From: Shinella daejeonensis
GTDB taxonomy: Bacteria > Pseudomonadota > Alphaproteobacteria > Rhizobiales > Rhizobiaceae
DNA length: 64,000 bases
Direction of reading: 5' to 3'
Assembly (NCBI RefSeq): GCF_024281235.1
Contig: NZ_JAHWXY010000002.1
Coordinates: 496,001 to 560,000 of the forward strand
Shown: positions 1 to 8,895 of the stretch, piece by piece
How the letters are laid out: each line of letters starts with the position of its first letter
Numbering within the stretch: position 1 is the first letter of the stretch
Notes under the pieces: model-generated
Told to the model about the DNA's origin: nothing
Seen by the model: only the letters and a program-made list of their open reading frames with translations
Database searches by the model: none
Translations under genes and position numbers: made by a program

Positions 1-865
1 TTTCGAGGAAGTAGAAATTACGCTCCCCGTCGACGATGAACTCCACCGTGCCGGCGGAATGGTAGCCGACGGCCTTGGCCAGCGCGACGGCCTGCTCGCC
101 CATGGCCTCGCGCGTCTGAGCATCGAGGAAGGGCGAGGGCGCTTCCTCCACGACCTTCTGGTTGCGCCGCTGGATGGAGCATTCGCGCTCGCCGAGATGG
201 ACGATGTTGCCGTGCCGGTCGCCGAGCACCTGGATCTCGATATGGCGCGGCTGGGTGACGAATTTCTCGATGAAGATGCGATCGTCACCGAAGGCATTCT
301 TCGCCTCGTTCCTGGACGACTGGAAGCCCTCGCGCGCTTCCGCGTCATTCCAGGCGACGCGCATGCCCTTGCCGCCGCCGCCGGCCGACGCCTTGATCAT
401 GACGGGATAGCCGATGCCAGAGGCGATCTTCACCGCCTCACCGGCATCCCCGATCAGCCCCATATGGCCGGGCACGGTGGAAACACCGGCTTGCGCCGCC
501 AGCGTCTTGGAGACGATCTTGTCGCCCATCGCCTGGATGGCATCGGCCGGTGGGCCGATGAAGGCGACGCCTTCCTTTTCGAGCGCCTCGGCGAAGGCGG
601 CGTTCTCCGACAGGAAACCGTAACCGGGATGCACGGCGTCCGCCCCCGTCGCGCGGATCGCCTCGATGATCTTCTCGATGACGATATAGGACTGCGCGGA
701 GGGTGCGGGGCCGATATGCACCGCCTCGTCGGCCTCGCGCACATGCAGCGCATTGCGGTCGGCGTCGGAATAGACGGCAACGGTAGCGATACCGAGCCTG
801 CGGGCGGTCTTGATGACCCGGCAGGCGATCTCGCCACGGTTCGCGATCAGCATCTTCTTGAACAT
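1..865 (-). CDS. pccA: propionyl/acetyl-CoA carboxylase biotin carboxylase subunit (partial, runs off left edge)
   Basis: ATP-dependent biotin carboxylase subunit that carboxylates the biotin of a propionyl-CoA carboxylase in the cytoplasm, feeding propionyl-CoA to methylmalonyl-CoA. Only the first 288 codons lie in the window and no stop is reached. Visible on the minus strand are the N-terminal [10 protein letters not shown] motif (residues 5-14), [10 protein letters not shown] (79-88), and the glycine-rich ATP-grasp loop [10 protein letters not shown] (158-167). The start at 865 begins MFKKMLIAN and has GGAAA upstream; the Met at 853 is a less likely alternative. It lies downstream of pccB on the same strand, which favours propionyl-CoA over other acyl-CoA substrates. 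The biotin carrier domain, if present, is outside the window. Confidence 0.9.
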   Translation of the reverse strand, partial: MFKKMLIANRGEIACRVIKTARRLGIATVAVYSDADRNALHVREADEAVHIGPAPSAQSYIVIEKIIEAIRATGADAVHPGYGFLSENAAFAEALEKEGVAFIGPPADAIQAMGDKIVSKTLAAQAGVSTVPGHMGLIGDAGEAVKIASGIGYPVMIKASAGGGGKGMRVAWNDAEAREGFQSSRNEAKNAFGDDRIFIEKFVTQPRHIEIQVLGDRHGNIVHLGERECSIQRRNQKVVEEAPSPFLDAQTREAMGEQAVALAKAVGYHSAGTVEFIVDGERNFYFLE

Positions 866-890
866 CAGGCGGTTTCCAGTCCGGGCGCTT

Positions 891-1181
891 TCAATCTCTG
901 TATTTCTTTTCATAGGGCAGCAGGAGAATGGCCGAGGCCGCCGCCGCGCCGCCGAAGAGCCCGGCAAAGGACACGACCAGCAGCAGCACCGGCAGGACGG
1001 GATTGGCGGCACGCGCCACGCGCGTACCGACGCCGCCGACATCGAGCCAGATGAGCGCAATGGCGACCAACGTCCCGATCAGCATGCCGATCGCCGCATT
1101 CAACGCCATGAAGCGCAGCATGCGCCAATGATCCTTTCGCGCCTCTTCGGGCGTCAATTCCGGCTTGTTCGTTCTTCTCAT
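891..1181 (-). CDS. small two-helix inner-membrane protein between pccB and pccA
   Basis: A 96-residue protein of unknown function. It has a charged N-terminus ([19 protein letters not shown]) followed by two hydrophobic segments at about residues 24-46 and 59-87, and ends with a positively charged tail (YEKKYRD). This predicts a hairpin membrane protein. It sits 12 bp after pccB and 25 bp before pccA on the same strand, so it is very likely co-transcribed with both carboxylase subunits. From memory, similar small proteins occupy this position in other Rhizobiales, which argues for a real gene. No catalytic motif is visible. Confidence 0.75.
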   Translation of the reverse strand: MRRTNKPELTPEEARKDHWRMLRFMALNAAIGMLIGTLVAIALIWLDVGGVGTRVARAANPVLPVLLLVVSFAGLFGGAAAASAILLLPYEKKYRD

Positions 1182-1193
1182 GGCGGTTCGCCC

Positions 1194-2726
1194 CTAAAGC
1201 GGCATAGTGTCGTGCTTCCTCCAGCGCACATCCACCTGCTTGTTGCGCAACGAGGCGAAAGCGCGGGCGATGCGGCGGCGCGAGGAATGCGGCATGATCA
1301 CCTCGTCGATGAAGCCGCGCTCGGCCGCCACGAAGGGATTGGCGAAGCGCTCCTCGTATTCCTTCGTGCGCGCCGCGATCTTCTCCGGATCGTCGAGTTC
1401 GGAGCGATAGAGGATTTCCGCTGCGCCCTTCGCGCCCATCACGGCGATCTCGGCGGTCGGCCAGGCATAGTTGATGTCCGCGCCGATATGCTTGGAGGCC
1501 ATGACGTCGTATGCGCCGCCATAGGCCTTGCGGGTGATCAGCGTCACCATCGGCACGGTGGCCTGGCTGTAGGCGAAAAGCAGCTTCGCGCCATGCTTGA
1601 TGACACCGCCATATTCCTGGCCGGTGCCGGGCAGAAAGCCGGGCACATCGACGAGGGTCAGCAGCGGGATGGAAAAAGCATCGCAGAAACGCACGAAACG
1701 CGCGGCCTTCCGCGAGGAATCGATGTCGAGGCAGCCGGCCAGCACCATCGGCTGATTGGCGACGACACCGATGGTCTCACCCTCAACGCGGATGAAACCG
1801 GTGACGATGTTGCGCGCAAAACTCTCCTGAAGCTCAAAGAAATCGCCCTCGTCGGCAATCGCCGCGATCAGCTCCTTCATGTCGTAGGGCTTGGTGGAAC
1901 TGTCGGGGATCAGCGTGTCCAGCCGCTCCTCGATGCGCGCCGGATCGTCATGGAAGGGACGGGAGGGTGGCTTCTGGCGGTTGTTGAGCGGCAGGAAATC
2001 GAACAGCAGGCGAATATTCTCCAGCGCCTCGACATCGTTTTCAAAGGCGCCGTCGGCGACGGAGGAGCGGGTGGTATGCGTGCGCGCGCCGCCCAGTTCT
2101 TCCGCCGTGACGATTTCATTGGTCACGGTCTTTACCACGTCCGGCCCGGTGACGAACATGTAGGAACTGTCGCGCACCATGAAGATGAAATCGGTCATGG
2201 CCGGCGAATAGACCGCCCCGCCGGCGCAGGGGCCCATGATGACGGAAATCTGCGGCACGACGCCGGAGGCCTCGGCATTGCGCCGGAACACCTCCGCATA
2301 GCCCGCAAGCGAATCCACGCCCTCCTGGATGCGCGCGCCGCCCGAATCGTTGAGCCCGATCACCGGCGCGCCGTTGCGCACGGCCATATCCATGATCTTG
2401 CAGATCTTCTTTGCATGGGTTTCCGACAGGGAACCGCCCAGCACAGTGAAATCCTGGCTGAAGACATAGACCTGACGACCGTTGATGGTGCCCCATCCGG
2501 TGACGACGCCGTCGCCCGCCACCTTCTGCCCGGCCATGCCGAACTCGGTGCAGCGATGGGTGACATACATGTCGTATTCCTCGAAGGACCCTTCGTCGAG
2601 CAGCACGTCGAGACGCTCGCGCGCCGTCAGCTTGCCCTTGCCGTGCTGGATGGAGATGCGCCGCTCTCCGCCGCCAAGCCGCGCCTCGGCGCGCCGGGAT
2701 TCCAGTTCGTCCAAAATCGTCTGCAT
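1194..2726 (-). CDS. pccB: propionyl-CoA carboxylase carboxyltransferase (beta) subunit
   Basis: Carboxyltransferase subunit (510 residues, the usual family length) that moves CO2 from carboxybiotin to propionyl-CoA, forming methylmalonyl-CoA. Crotonase-fold carboxyltransferase motifs are clear: [16 protein letters not shown] near residue 29, the oxyanion-forming GGARIQEG in the N-domain, [12 protein letters not shown] (CoA site), and in the C-domain [15 protein letters not shown] and the [10 protein letters not shown] loop. The gene starts at 2726 and is followed at 12 bp by the small membrane protein and then pccA. The 180 bp between 2727 and 2907 separates it from the XRE-like gene and probably holds its promoter. 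Confidence 0.96.
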   Translation of the reverse strand: MQTILDELESRRAEARLGGGERRISIQHGKGKLTARERLDVLLDEGSFEEYDMYVTHRCTEFGMAGQKVAGDGVVTGWGTINGRQVYVFSQDFTVLGGSLSETHAKKICKIMDMAVRNGAPVIGLNDSGGARIQEGVDSLAGYAEVFRRNAEASGVVPQISVIMGPCAGGAVYSPAMTDFIFMVRDSSYMFVTGPDVVKTVTNEIVTAEELGGARTHTTRSSVADGAFENDVEALENIRLLFDFLPLNNRQKPPSRPFHDDPARIEERLDTLIPDSSTKPYDMKELIAAIADEGDFFELQESFARNIVTGFIRVEGETIGVVANQPMVLAGCLDIDSSRKAARFVRFCDAFSIPLLTLVDVPGFLPGTGQEYGGVIKHGAKLLFAYSQATVPMVTLITRKAYGGAYDVMASKHIGADINYAWPTAEIAVMGAKGAAEILYRSELDDPEKIAARTKEYEERFANPFVAAERGFIDEVIMPHSSRRRIARAFASLRNKQVDVRWRKHDTMPL

Positions 2727-2907
2727 GAGACCCCCTGCTCGCCGCCTTCCCTTCCTAGCGCCTGAGGAACGCGGTGAAAATCATTGAACGGCAAAATTGC
2801 GAAAAGCCGGGCCGCCACCCGGCCATCCCGACCCGGCTCCGGTGACCGCCCGCCATTTACGGATGTTTGCCGGACCCCTGCCCGAAGACCGACGGGGGTC
2901 GCCGGGA

Positions 2908-3207
2908 TCAGGGCACCCGGTCGCTGGCGACGATGCCGCCTTCCGCCTCCAGACGGGCGATCCGCCGTGCCTCGGATTCGGTGAATTTCAGCCGAACGCC
3001 GATGCCGCCGCCGTTCTCCGGCAGGAACACCGCCCCGAGCGCTTCAAGCGCCGCCTCCAGCGCCGCGATGGCATCGGCTTCGGGCAGTTGCAGCTTGCGC
3101 TCGAACTGTTCGATCACCGTTTCATCGACGCCCGATCGGGTGGCGAGCTTGGCGCGGGTGACTTCCACCAGCGCACGTCCTGCGCGGCATTGGGAACCGG
3201 TTATCAT
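2908..3207 (-). CDS. short XRE-like helix-turn-helix protein
   Basis: A 99-residue protein with a Cro/CI-type HTH arrangement in its N-terminal half: ITGSQCRAGRALVEVTRAKLA followed by SGVDETVIEQFER and an ADAIAALEAALEALG helix. The C-terminal part (FLPENGGGIGVRLKFTESEARRI) matches a short rhizobial XRE-like family that I recall as common but functionally uncharacterised. It is too small for an effector domain. It lies upstream of pccB on the same strand and downstream of a LysR gene; a regulatory role for the carboxylase genes is possible but not shown. Confidence 0.7.
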   Translation of the reverse strand: MITGSQCRAGRALVEVTRAKLATRSGVDETVIEQFERKLQLPEADAIAALEAALEALGAVFLPENGGGIGVRLKFTESEARRIARLEAEGGIVASDRVP

Positions 3208-3248
3208 ATCGCTTTCCTTTCGCGGGATGGACGACGCCTCGGCAATCT

Positions 3249-4250
3249 TCAGGAATCAAACCGTGACGTCAATATGCCGGCAGCCTGTAGGAGCGGGTCC
3301 GCAGGCGATGCATCGATCTTGGATATCAGGCCGATCCGGCTCACATCCTCCACCAGCGCCTGTTTCAGCACTTCGAAGGGCGCCGACGATTCAATGGCCC
3401 GATGATAGAGGATGCCGGCATCGAAGCTCCATATTTCACGGGAGATCGGAACCGGGCGGATCCCTATGTCGTGGAAGGTGCCGAACAGCGGAGCGGCGAG
3501 ACAGGCGAGGAAGTCCCCCGTCCTGACCAGTTCGACCACCGACATCAGGGCGCTGGATTCGACGGCGATACGCGGCGGCCCGACGCCCAGCGCCTTCATG
3601 GTCGCCGTCAGCCGCTCGATATTGTCAGTATCCTGCTGGTAGAGCACCCAGGGGAACCGGGACAGATCGTCATTGTCGACCGTCGGGCGGTCGAAGATCG
3701 GATGCCCCTGCCGCGCGAAGATCCGGCTTTCGATCGTGGTGATCGGTGTGAAGGAGATGTGATCCGGCAAGGCCTCGATATCGCGCGGACTTGCGGAGAC
3801 CACCAGGTCGAGGTCACCGGAAAACAGCCTGGGATGAACGATCTTGTTCACCCCGATCTCCAGGTTGATCCGTACCTGCGGGAAGCGCTCGTGCAGGCGA
3901 ACGATCGCCCGCGGCAGCAGCGTCGCGCCCCAGAAAGGTCCGCCGCCGATGCGCAACTGGCCGCGGTGCCCATGGCGCAACGCTTCCAGCTCCGAGGTCG
4001 CGAAGCGGCATTCGGTGTCGATCATCTGCGCATAGCGCAGCAATGTCTGCCCGTAGACGGTCAGCGAAACGCCGCGGGTATGGCGATCGAAAAGCTGGAT
4101 GCCGCACGCTTCCTCCAGACGGTGGATATTACGCGTCAGCGCCGGCTGGCTGATGCCGAGCCGCTCGGCCGCAGCCGTCACATTGCCGGCCCGCGCCACC
4201 GCCAGAAACGAGCGCAACAGGCCAATGTTTCGCAGCAGATCCATAACCAA
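3249..4250 (-). CDS. LysR-family transcriptional regulator (divergent from FGE/sulfatase operon)
   Basis: A 333-residue LysR-type regulator. The N-terminal winged HTH is plain (LLRSFLAVARAGNVTAAAERLGISQPALTRNIHRLEE, residues 11-47) and is followed by a periplasmic-binding-like effector domain (RGQLRIGGGPFWGATLLP onward). It is divergent from the FGE gene with only 47 bp between starts; that gap contains a short inverted repeat ATAA-N5-TTAT at 4269-4281 that could be part of its operator. It most likely controls the sulfatase and transporter genes at 4298-11594. ATG at 4250 or 4244 are both possible starts. Confidence 0.88.
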   Translation of the reverse strand: MVMDLLRNIGLLRSFLAVARAGNVTAAAERLGISQPALTRNIHRLEEACGIQLFDRHTRGVSLTVYGQTLLRYAQMIDTECRFATSELEALRHGHRGQLRIGGGPFWGATLLPRAIVRLHERFPQVRINLEIGVNKIVHPRLFSGDLDLVVSASPRDIEALPDHISFTPITTIESRIFARQGHPIFDRPTVDNDDLSRFPWVLYQQDTDNIERLTATMKALGVGPPRIAVESSALMSVVELVRTGDFLACLAAPLFGTFHDIGIRPVPISREIWSFDAGILYHRAIESSAPFEVLKQALVEDVSRIGLISKIDASPADPLLQAAGILTSRFDS

Positions 4251-4297
4251 TCCGTATCGATATCTTCAATAACGGAATTATACGACATCGCTATCCC

Positions 4298-5311
4298 ATG
4301 GTAAACACGTACCTCATGAAAACAGAATCCGCCCCGTCCCTTTCCTCTCCTGCGATGGTCGAAAGTTGCTGTCGCCTGCCCGAGCGCCAGGAGACCGGTT
4401 TCATTCCATCGGAGGATGCCGGCCGGCCGCCGGCAGTATCGCAGGAACCTGTTGACGGCCGCCGCGGCGATATCGCCTGGTTTTCCGGCGGCGTGTCCAG
4501 CATCGGCACCGATTCCCCCGTCATTGCCGGCGACGGCGAGGGGCCGCGGCGCCAGATCAGACTCGCGTCCTTCGGGCTGGAAAAGCATGCCGTCAGCAAT
4601 CGTCGCTTCGCCGCTTTCGTCGCCGAAACGGGCTATCGCACGGAGGCCGAACGCTTCGGCTGGAGCTTTGTCTTTCATCTCTTCGTGCGCGACGGAACGA
4701 TGACGGCGCAACCCGTCGGCTTGCCGTGGTGGCATCAGGTCGCAGGCGCATGCTGGAATGCACCGGAAGGCCCCGGGACCGGCCTCGACGGACGCCTCGA
4801 CCATCCCGTCGTGCATGTTTCCGCAAACGACGCCCGCGCCTTCGCCGATTGGGCCGGCGGCCGCCTGCCGAGCGAGGCGGAATGGGAACATGCGGCCCGG
4901 GCCGGCCGCCCGGATGTCCGCTACCCATGGGGCGACGCCGAGCCCGACGACCGGACGATCTGCTGCAATATCTGGCAGGGCCGCTTTCCCCATGAGAACT
5001 CCGCCCTCGACGGTTACGTCGGCACGGCGCCGGTGGAAGCGTTCCAGCCCAACCCCGCCGGCCTCTACAACATGAGCGGCAACGTATGGGAATGGACCGC
5101 CGACCGCTTCCATATCCCTTCGCCGACGCAGGGCGCGCGGCAGCGCAACGCCGAGGCGCGCGCGTCCGGCGACCGGGTGTTGAAAGGCGGCTCCTATCTC
5201 TGCCACATCAGCTATTGCTATCGCTATCGCATCGCCGCCCGCATCGGTCACAGCGCCGACACATCCACGGGCCATATCGGCTTTCGGGTCGCCTATACCG
5301 CACTTGGCTGA
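4298..5311 (+). CDS. formylglycine-generating enzyme (sulfatase-modifying factor)
   Basis: FGE/SUMF1-type copper-dependent oxidase that converts the active-site cysteine of type I sulfatases to formylglycine. The family signature is unmistakable near the C-terminus: LKGGSYLCHISYCYRYR, with the redox/copper cysteines at Cys302 and Cys307, followed by the IGFR end motif. Also present are HPVVHVSANDARAFADWAGGRLPSEAEWE and NMSGNVWEW. The protein is 337 residues; the first ~60 residues are poorly conserved, and a start at 4316 (MKTES) is an alternative. It opens a cluster whose sulfatase (8896-10500) carries the matching C-x-P-S-R site, so this is probably its dedicated activator. Confidence 0.93.
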   Translation: MVNTYLMKTESAPSLSSPAMVESCCRLPERQETGFIPSEDAGRPPAVSQEPVDGRRGDIAWFSGGVSSIGTDSPVIAGDGEGPRRQIRLASFGLEKHAVSNRRFAAFVAETGYRTEAERFGWSFVFHLFVRDGTMTAQPVGLPWWHQVAGACWNAPEGPGTGLDGRLDHPVVHVSANDARAFADWAGGRLPSEAEWEHAARAGRPDVRYPWGDAEPDDRTICCNIWQGRFPHENSALDGYVGTAPVEAFQPNPAGLYNMSGNVWEWTADRFHIPSPTQGARQRNAEARASGDRVLKGGSYLCHISYCYRYRIAARIGHSADTSTGHIGFRVAYTALG

Positions 5312-5344
5312 CGCAAGCGCCCACGTCCGGCTTCGCCGACCTAA

Positions 5345-5365
5345 GCCATACCTTAAATTTATGGC
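5345..5365. promoter_or_regulatory. candidate operator (GCCATA inverted repeat) upstream of transporter genes
   Basis: In the 160 bp after the FGE gene, GCCATA and TATGGC face each other with a 9-base AT-rich spacer, and another TATGGC half-site occurs at 5391-5396. This AT-rich island stands out from the GC-rich surroundings and lies about 100 bp before the transporter operon. It could be a LysR-type or other operator for the permease/sulfatase genes. The factor that binds is inferred only from proximity. Confidence 0.35.
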
Positions 5366-5471
5366 ATTCTACAAACTTAGTATTTCTCACTATGGCTGCC
5401 GGCGCTAGTATTGACAGAGGTAAAGAACAGCCGCCGGCAAATCTGCCAGATCCAATCACCCAGGAGGAAAC

Positions 5472-5597
5472 ATGCTGTCTTCTCGGACAGGCCGGCGACC
5501 CGAATTCGCGCCCCGGAAAGGCCGGAAAACGCTAACACGGGACGTCCGCACGACGGCGATCGGGCGCTCGCCTGTCGGCCAAGAGCGTGCCCGATGA
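5472..5597 (+). CDS. 41-residue basic leader ORF translationally coupled to the permease
   Basis: A short ORF preceded by a near-perfect Shine-Dalgarno (AGGAGG at 5462-5467, five bases before the ATG). Its stop TGA overlaps the permease ATG (ATGA at 5594-5597), the usual arrangement for translational coupling. The peptide is very rich in Arg/Lys (starts MLSSRTGRRPEF) with no hydrophobic segment. By contrast, the permease start at 5594 has no good Shine-Dalgarno of its own. It may be a leader whose translation delivers ribosomes to the permease, rather than a functional protein. No homologue is recognised. Confidence 0.45.
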   Translation: MLSSRTGRRPEFAPRKGRKTLTRDVRTTAIGRSPVGQERAR

Positions 5598-6508
5598 CCG
5601 CCTATCGCCGCCTGTTCGCATTCTCCAATCTCAGCACTTTGCCATTCCTCGTCCTGGTGATCGGTATTGCGGGCTATTCCTGGGTGCAGGTCGTCGTCAT
5701 GGCCTTTTCCCACCTGCGGATCGAGGCCGGACAGTTCGTCTGGTCGGCCGCCGGCTGGGACAATTTCATCGCCATCATGAACAATCCGCTGGCGCGCTAT
5801 TCCATTGCCGTCACAGCGGTCTTCGTGGCGGCCACCGTGATCCTCTCGGTCGCTATCGGCATCGGCCTTGCGCTTCTGGTCGAACGCAGCCGGCGGCTGG
5901 CCCGGGTCTCGCAGATCATCCTGCTCTGGCCCGCCATCGTCGCCCCGGTCGTGGTGAGCCTCATCTGGCTCCTCATCCTCAGCCCGAACATCGGCGTACT
6001 CAACAAGCTGCTTGAAACCCTGTTCCTGCCGTCACAGGACTGGCTGGGCACCGAAATCGGCGCCCTGTTCGCCATCATCCTCGTCGACGTCTGGCACTGG
6101 ACGCCGGTCACGTTCCTCATGATCTACACCGCGCTTTGCGGGCTGGACGGCGAGGCGATCGAGGCCGCACGCTGCGACGGCGCAAGCGAATGGCAGGTCA
6201 TCCGCCACATCAAGCTGCCCATGCTGATGCCGGCCATCCTGGGAACGGTGTTCATCCGCGCGGTGATGGGCGTGAAGGCCTTCGATGAAATGTACCTTCT
6301 GACAACCGGCGGCCCGAACAATGCGACCACGCTGGTTTCCCTGCATATCCGCGATGTGTTCTTCGATCAGCTGAACTACGGCTACGGCTCCGCCTTCAGC
6401 GTGCTGACCGTCGTTCTGCTCTCGCTTGCCATCGCGCTCGTGCTGGCGATCAGAGCGCTTCGCCGCAGCCGTTTCCTCAACCCCATGCGTGAAGCGAATT
6501 CGCAATGA
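5594..6508 (+). CDS. ABC sugar-type permease (MalF/UgpA-like)
   Basis: Inner-membrane permease of a CUT1-type ABC importer, 304 residues from the ATG at 5594. Several transmembrane segments are evident (for example LPFLVLVIGIAGYSWVQVVV near the N-terminus, and a long one around IILLWPAIVAPVVVSLIWLL). The ATPase-contacting EAA loop reads EAARCDGASEWQVIRHIKLP. The reading frame is open upstream to 5411, but that part is not membrane-like, so I take the ATG overlapping the leader ORF's stop. Its stop overlaps the next permease's ATG (ATGA at 6505-6508). The substrate is probably the sulfate ester handled by the neighbouring sulfatase. Confidence 0.9.
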   Translation: MTAYRRLFAFSNLSTLPFLVLVIGIAGYSWVQVVVMAFSHLRIEAGQFVWSAAGWDNFIAIMNNPLARYSIAVTAVFVAATVILSVAIGIGLALLVERSRRLARVSQIILLWPAIVAPVVVSLIWLLILSPNIGVLNKLLETLFLPSQDWLGTEIGALFAIILVDVWHWTPVTFLMIYTALCGLDGEAIEAARCDGASEWQVIRHIKLPMLMPAILGTVFIRAVMGVKAFDEMYLLTTGGPNNATTLVSLHIRDVFFDQLNYGYGSAFSVLTVVLLSLAIALVLAIRALRRSRFLNPMREANSQ

Positions 6509-7389
6509 CCGGTCCGACACCCAATACCGTCCTGCCTGCGGCCCCGCCGGGCCGCGTCCGGCGACGCCGGCTGACAGGGTCGCAGTCGCTGTGCGAGATC
6601 GCGCTTGCCGGCGCGCTGGTGATCTTCACCGCGCCGATCCTCTGGATGATCCTGCTGACCTTCCAGACCGACCGCGCCATCATCTCCATGTCGTGGGAGT
6701 TCCAGTTCACGGTCCAGAACATCCTGGCGATCCTCTCGCCGGACGAGCCGTTCCGCACGCAGACGCTCAACAGCATCGCCATCGTGGCGGGCACGGTGAT
6801 CCTCTGCGGCATCGCCTCCACGCTTGCCGGCTACAGCCTGTCGAGGCTGCGCATGAACCGCTGGCTCAAATATCTCGTGGCCGGCTCCTGCGCGATCCTG
6901 CCGCTTCTGCCGCCGATGGCGCTCGTGCCGGGCTTTTATGTCACGCTGATCCAGACCGGCCTGCTCGGCAGCCTCACCGGCCTCATCCTGCTCAACACGA
7001 TCCTGAACCTGCCCTTCGCGACCTTGCTGATGAAAATCGGTTTCGACGAGATCCCGCCGGCGTTGCAGGAAGCCGCCTCCATCGACGGGGCAAGCGACCT
7101 GCGCACCTTCACCACGATCATGCTGCCGCTCGTCGCACCGAGCCTGATCACCACATCGCTTATCACCGCGATCATGACCTGGAACGAGTTCCTCATGGGG
7201 CTGACGATGACCTCCGGCGGGACGACGTCGCCGCTCTCCGTCGGCATCGCCTCGCTGGTCCAGCCCTATGAGGTGCGCTGGGGACAGCTTGCCGCCATCG
7301 GCAGCCTCGCCGTCGTGCCCATCATGATCATCAGCCTCGTGGCCAGCAAACGGATCATCGCCGGCATGACGCGCGGCGCCGTCAAGTAA
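6505..7389 (+). CDS. ABC sugar-type permease (MalG/UgpE-like)
   Basis: Second inner-membrane permease of the same CUT1-type importer, 294 residues. It begins with a cytoplasmic basic segment, then a transmembrane helix (IALAGALVIFTAPILWMILL), and carries the EAA motif QEAASIDGASDLRTFTTIMLP characteristic of MalG-type subunits. It overlaps the preceding permease by four bases and is followed 31 bp later by the binding protein gene, so the three are one operon. Confidence 0.9.
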   Translation: MTGPTPNTVLPAAPPGRVRRRRLTGSQSLCEIALAGALVIFTAPILWMILLTFQTDRAIISMSWEFQFTVQNILAILSPDEPFRTQTLNSIAIVAGTVILCGIASTLAGYSLSRLRMNRWLKYLVAGSCAILPLLPPMALVPGFYVTLIQTGLLGSLTGLILLNTILNLPFATLLMKIGFDEIPPALQEAASIDGASDLRTFTTIMLPLVAPSLITTSLITAIMTWNEFLMGLTMTSGGTTSPLSVGIASLVQPYEVRWGQLAAIGSLAVVPIMIISLVASKRIIAGMTRGAVK

Positions 7390-7420
7390 GTCACATCATC
7401 CGATCACAGGGAGGTAAACC

Positions 7421-8773
7421 ATGACCAGACATCCGGACAAACCGCATTTTACCCTGCCGCTCAGCCGGCGCCGGGTTTTGCAAAGCCTCGCCGCAACGGC
7501 GGCCGTCGGCCTGACCGGCCTCTCGCGCACGGCAAGCGCGGCGCAGACCGTCGATGAACTGATCGTCCTCACCGGGACGACGCCATGGTTGCCGGCCTAT
7601 CAGAAAGCGGCCGCCGCCTACGAGAAGGAACGCGGCGTGAAGATCACCTTCCGCCCGTTCCCCTATGGCGGCATGCGCACGCAGATGACCAACGCGATCC
7701 AGAGCCGCAATGCGGCCTTCGACGTGTTCCAGCTCGACGAACCGTGGACCGGACAATTCTACGACAACGGCTGGGTGAAGCCGCTTGACGAGATCATCCC
7801 CGGTTACACGCCCGACCCGGCGATCATCACCTACGACGACCTGCCGCTTTGGAACAGCGCCGAACGACAGGGCGGACCGGGCGGCCGCGTCATGGGCCTG
7901 CCGATGAACGGCAACGTCGACCTTCTCGTCTATCGCAAGGATATCTACGAGAAGCTCGGACTGACGCCGCCGCGCACCTGGGACGAGGCGATCGACAACG
8001 GCCGCAAGGCGGTCGACGCCGGCGAAGTCCGCTACGGCTACGTGACCCGCGGGCAGCCGACCACCGGCGGCCAGTCGGTAAGTTTCGAATTCATGCATGT
8101 CCTCTTCAGCTACGGCGCCGACTGGTTTGCGTCCGAAAACGGTCGTCTCGTACCGACGATCAACAGCGAGTCCGCGCAAGCGGCGGCGGAAACCTTCCGC
8201 CGGCTGCTGGAACTCGGTCCATCGCGCCCGCAGACCGTCGGCCAGGCCGACTGCATCGCGCTGATGCAGAACGGCCAGGCGTTGCAGGGCCATTTCGTCG
8301 CCGCCGGAATGCCGCAGCTCGAAGACGAATCACGCTCCTCCGTCGTCGGGAAATGCGGCTACAGCGTCGTGCCGGCGGGCTCGCTCGGCAAGCCGGTGCC
8401 GACGAGCGGGGTCTGGTCGCTTTGCGTGCCGAACGATCTCGCGCCGGAGCGCCAGAGTGCTGCCGCCGACTTCATCGTCTGGATGCTGGGAAAACAGCAG
8501 CAGGCCGTCTTCGCCGAGGCCGGCGGCATTCCCACGCGCAACGACATCGACCTTTCCGGGACCGGCGCCATCGCGCCGATTCTGGAGGCGGTGCAGGAGT
8601 CCGCGCCACACGCCCATCGGGCGATCCGCTACGTCTTCGCCGCGCAGATGCTGGAGGCCGTCGAGCCGGTGATCGGCCAGATCGGCGCGGGTGAAATCCC
8701 CGTCGACCAGGGCCTGAATACACTCCAGGACAAACTCGCCGAAATCGCCAGCGCCGCCGGCTTCAGCGAGTAG
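7421..8773 (+). CDS. extracellular solute-binding protein, family 1, Tat-exported
   Basis: Periplasmic binding component of the importer, 450 residues. The N-terminus has a twin-arginine export signal (SRRRVLQSLAATAAVGLTGL, with likely cleavage after TASA), implying cytoplasmic folding before export. The mature part has family-1 sugar-binding-protein features (YGGMRTQMTNAIQSRNAAFDVFQLDEPW; PMNGNVDLLVYRKDIYEKLG). GGGAGGTAAACC precedes the ATG. It lies between the permeases and the sulfatase; the likely ligand is a sulfated sugar or a sulfate ester, but the sequence does not settle this. Confidence 0.88.
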   Translation: MTRHPDKPHFTLPLSRRRVLQSLAATAAVGLTGLSRTASAAQTVDELIVLTGTTPWLPAYQKAAAAYEKERGVKITFRPFPYGGMRTQMTNAIQSRNAAFDVFQLDEPWTGQFYDNGWVKPLDEIIPGYTPDPAIITYDDLPLWNSAERQGGPGGRVMGLPMNGNVDLLVYRKDIYEKLGLTPPRTWDEAIDNGRKAVDAGEVRYGYVTRGQPTTGGQSVSFEFMHVLFSYGADWFASENGRLVPTINSESAQAAAETFRRLLELGPSRPQTVGQADCIALMQNGQALQGHFVAAGMPQLEDESRSSVVGKCGYSVVPAGSLGKPVPTSGVWSLCVPNDLAPERQSAAADFIVWMLGKQQQAVFAEAGGIPTRNDIDLSGTGAIAPILEAVQESAPHAHRAIRYVFAAQMLEAVEPVIGQIGAGEIPVDQGLNTLQDKLAEIASAAGFSE

Positions 8774-8796
8774 CGGGCGACAACCGCCATGCCGGA

Positions 8797-8822
8797 GCCC
8801 GCCGCCCGTGCCGGTGGCGGGC
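8797..8822 (+). other. GC-rich stem-loop after binding-protein gene
   Basis: A 10-bp stem (GCCCGCCGCC pairing with GGTGGCGGGC, one G-U pair) around a 6-base loop, 24 bases after the binding protein stop and before the sulfatase gene. There is no U-tract, so it is more likely an mRNA 3'-end stabilising or processing structure than an intrinsic terminator. Confidence 0.55.
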
Positions 8823-8895
8823 CCGGTGAAGCCATGCCGTCATTCAAGCATCGGGGCTGCGGCCCCTACCCAGTGAACGAGTGAGAACATCCTTG

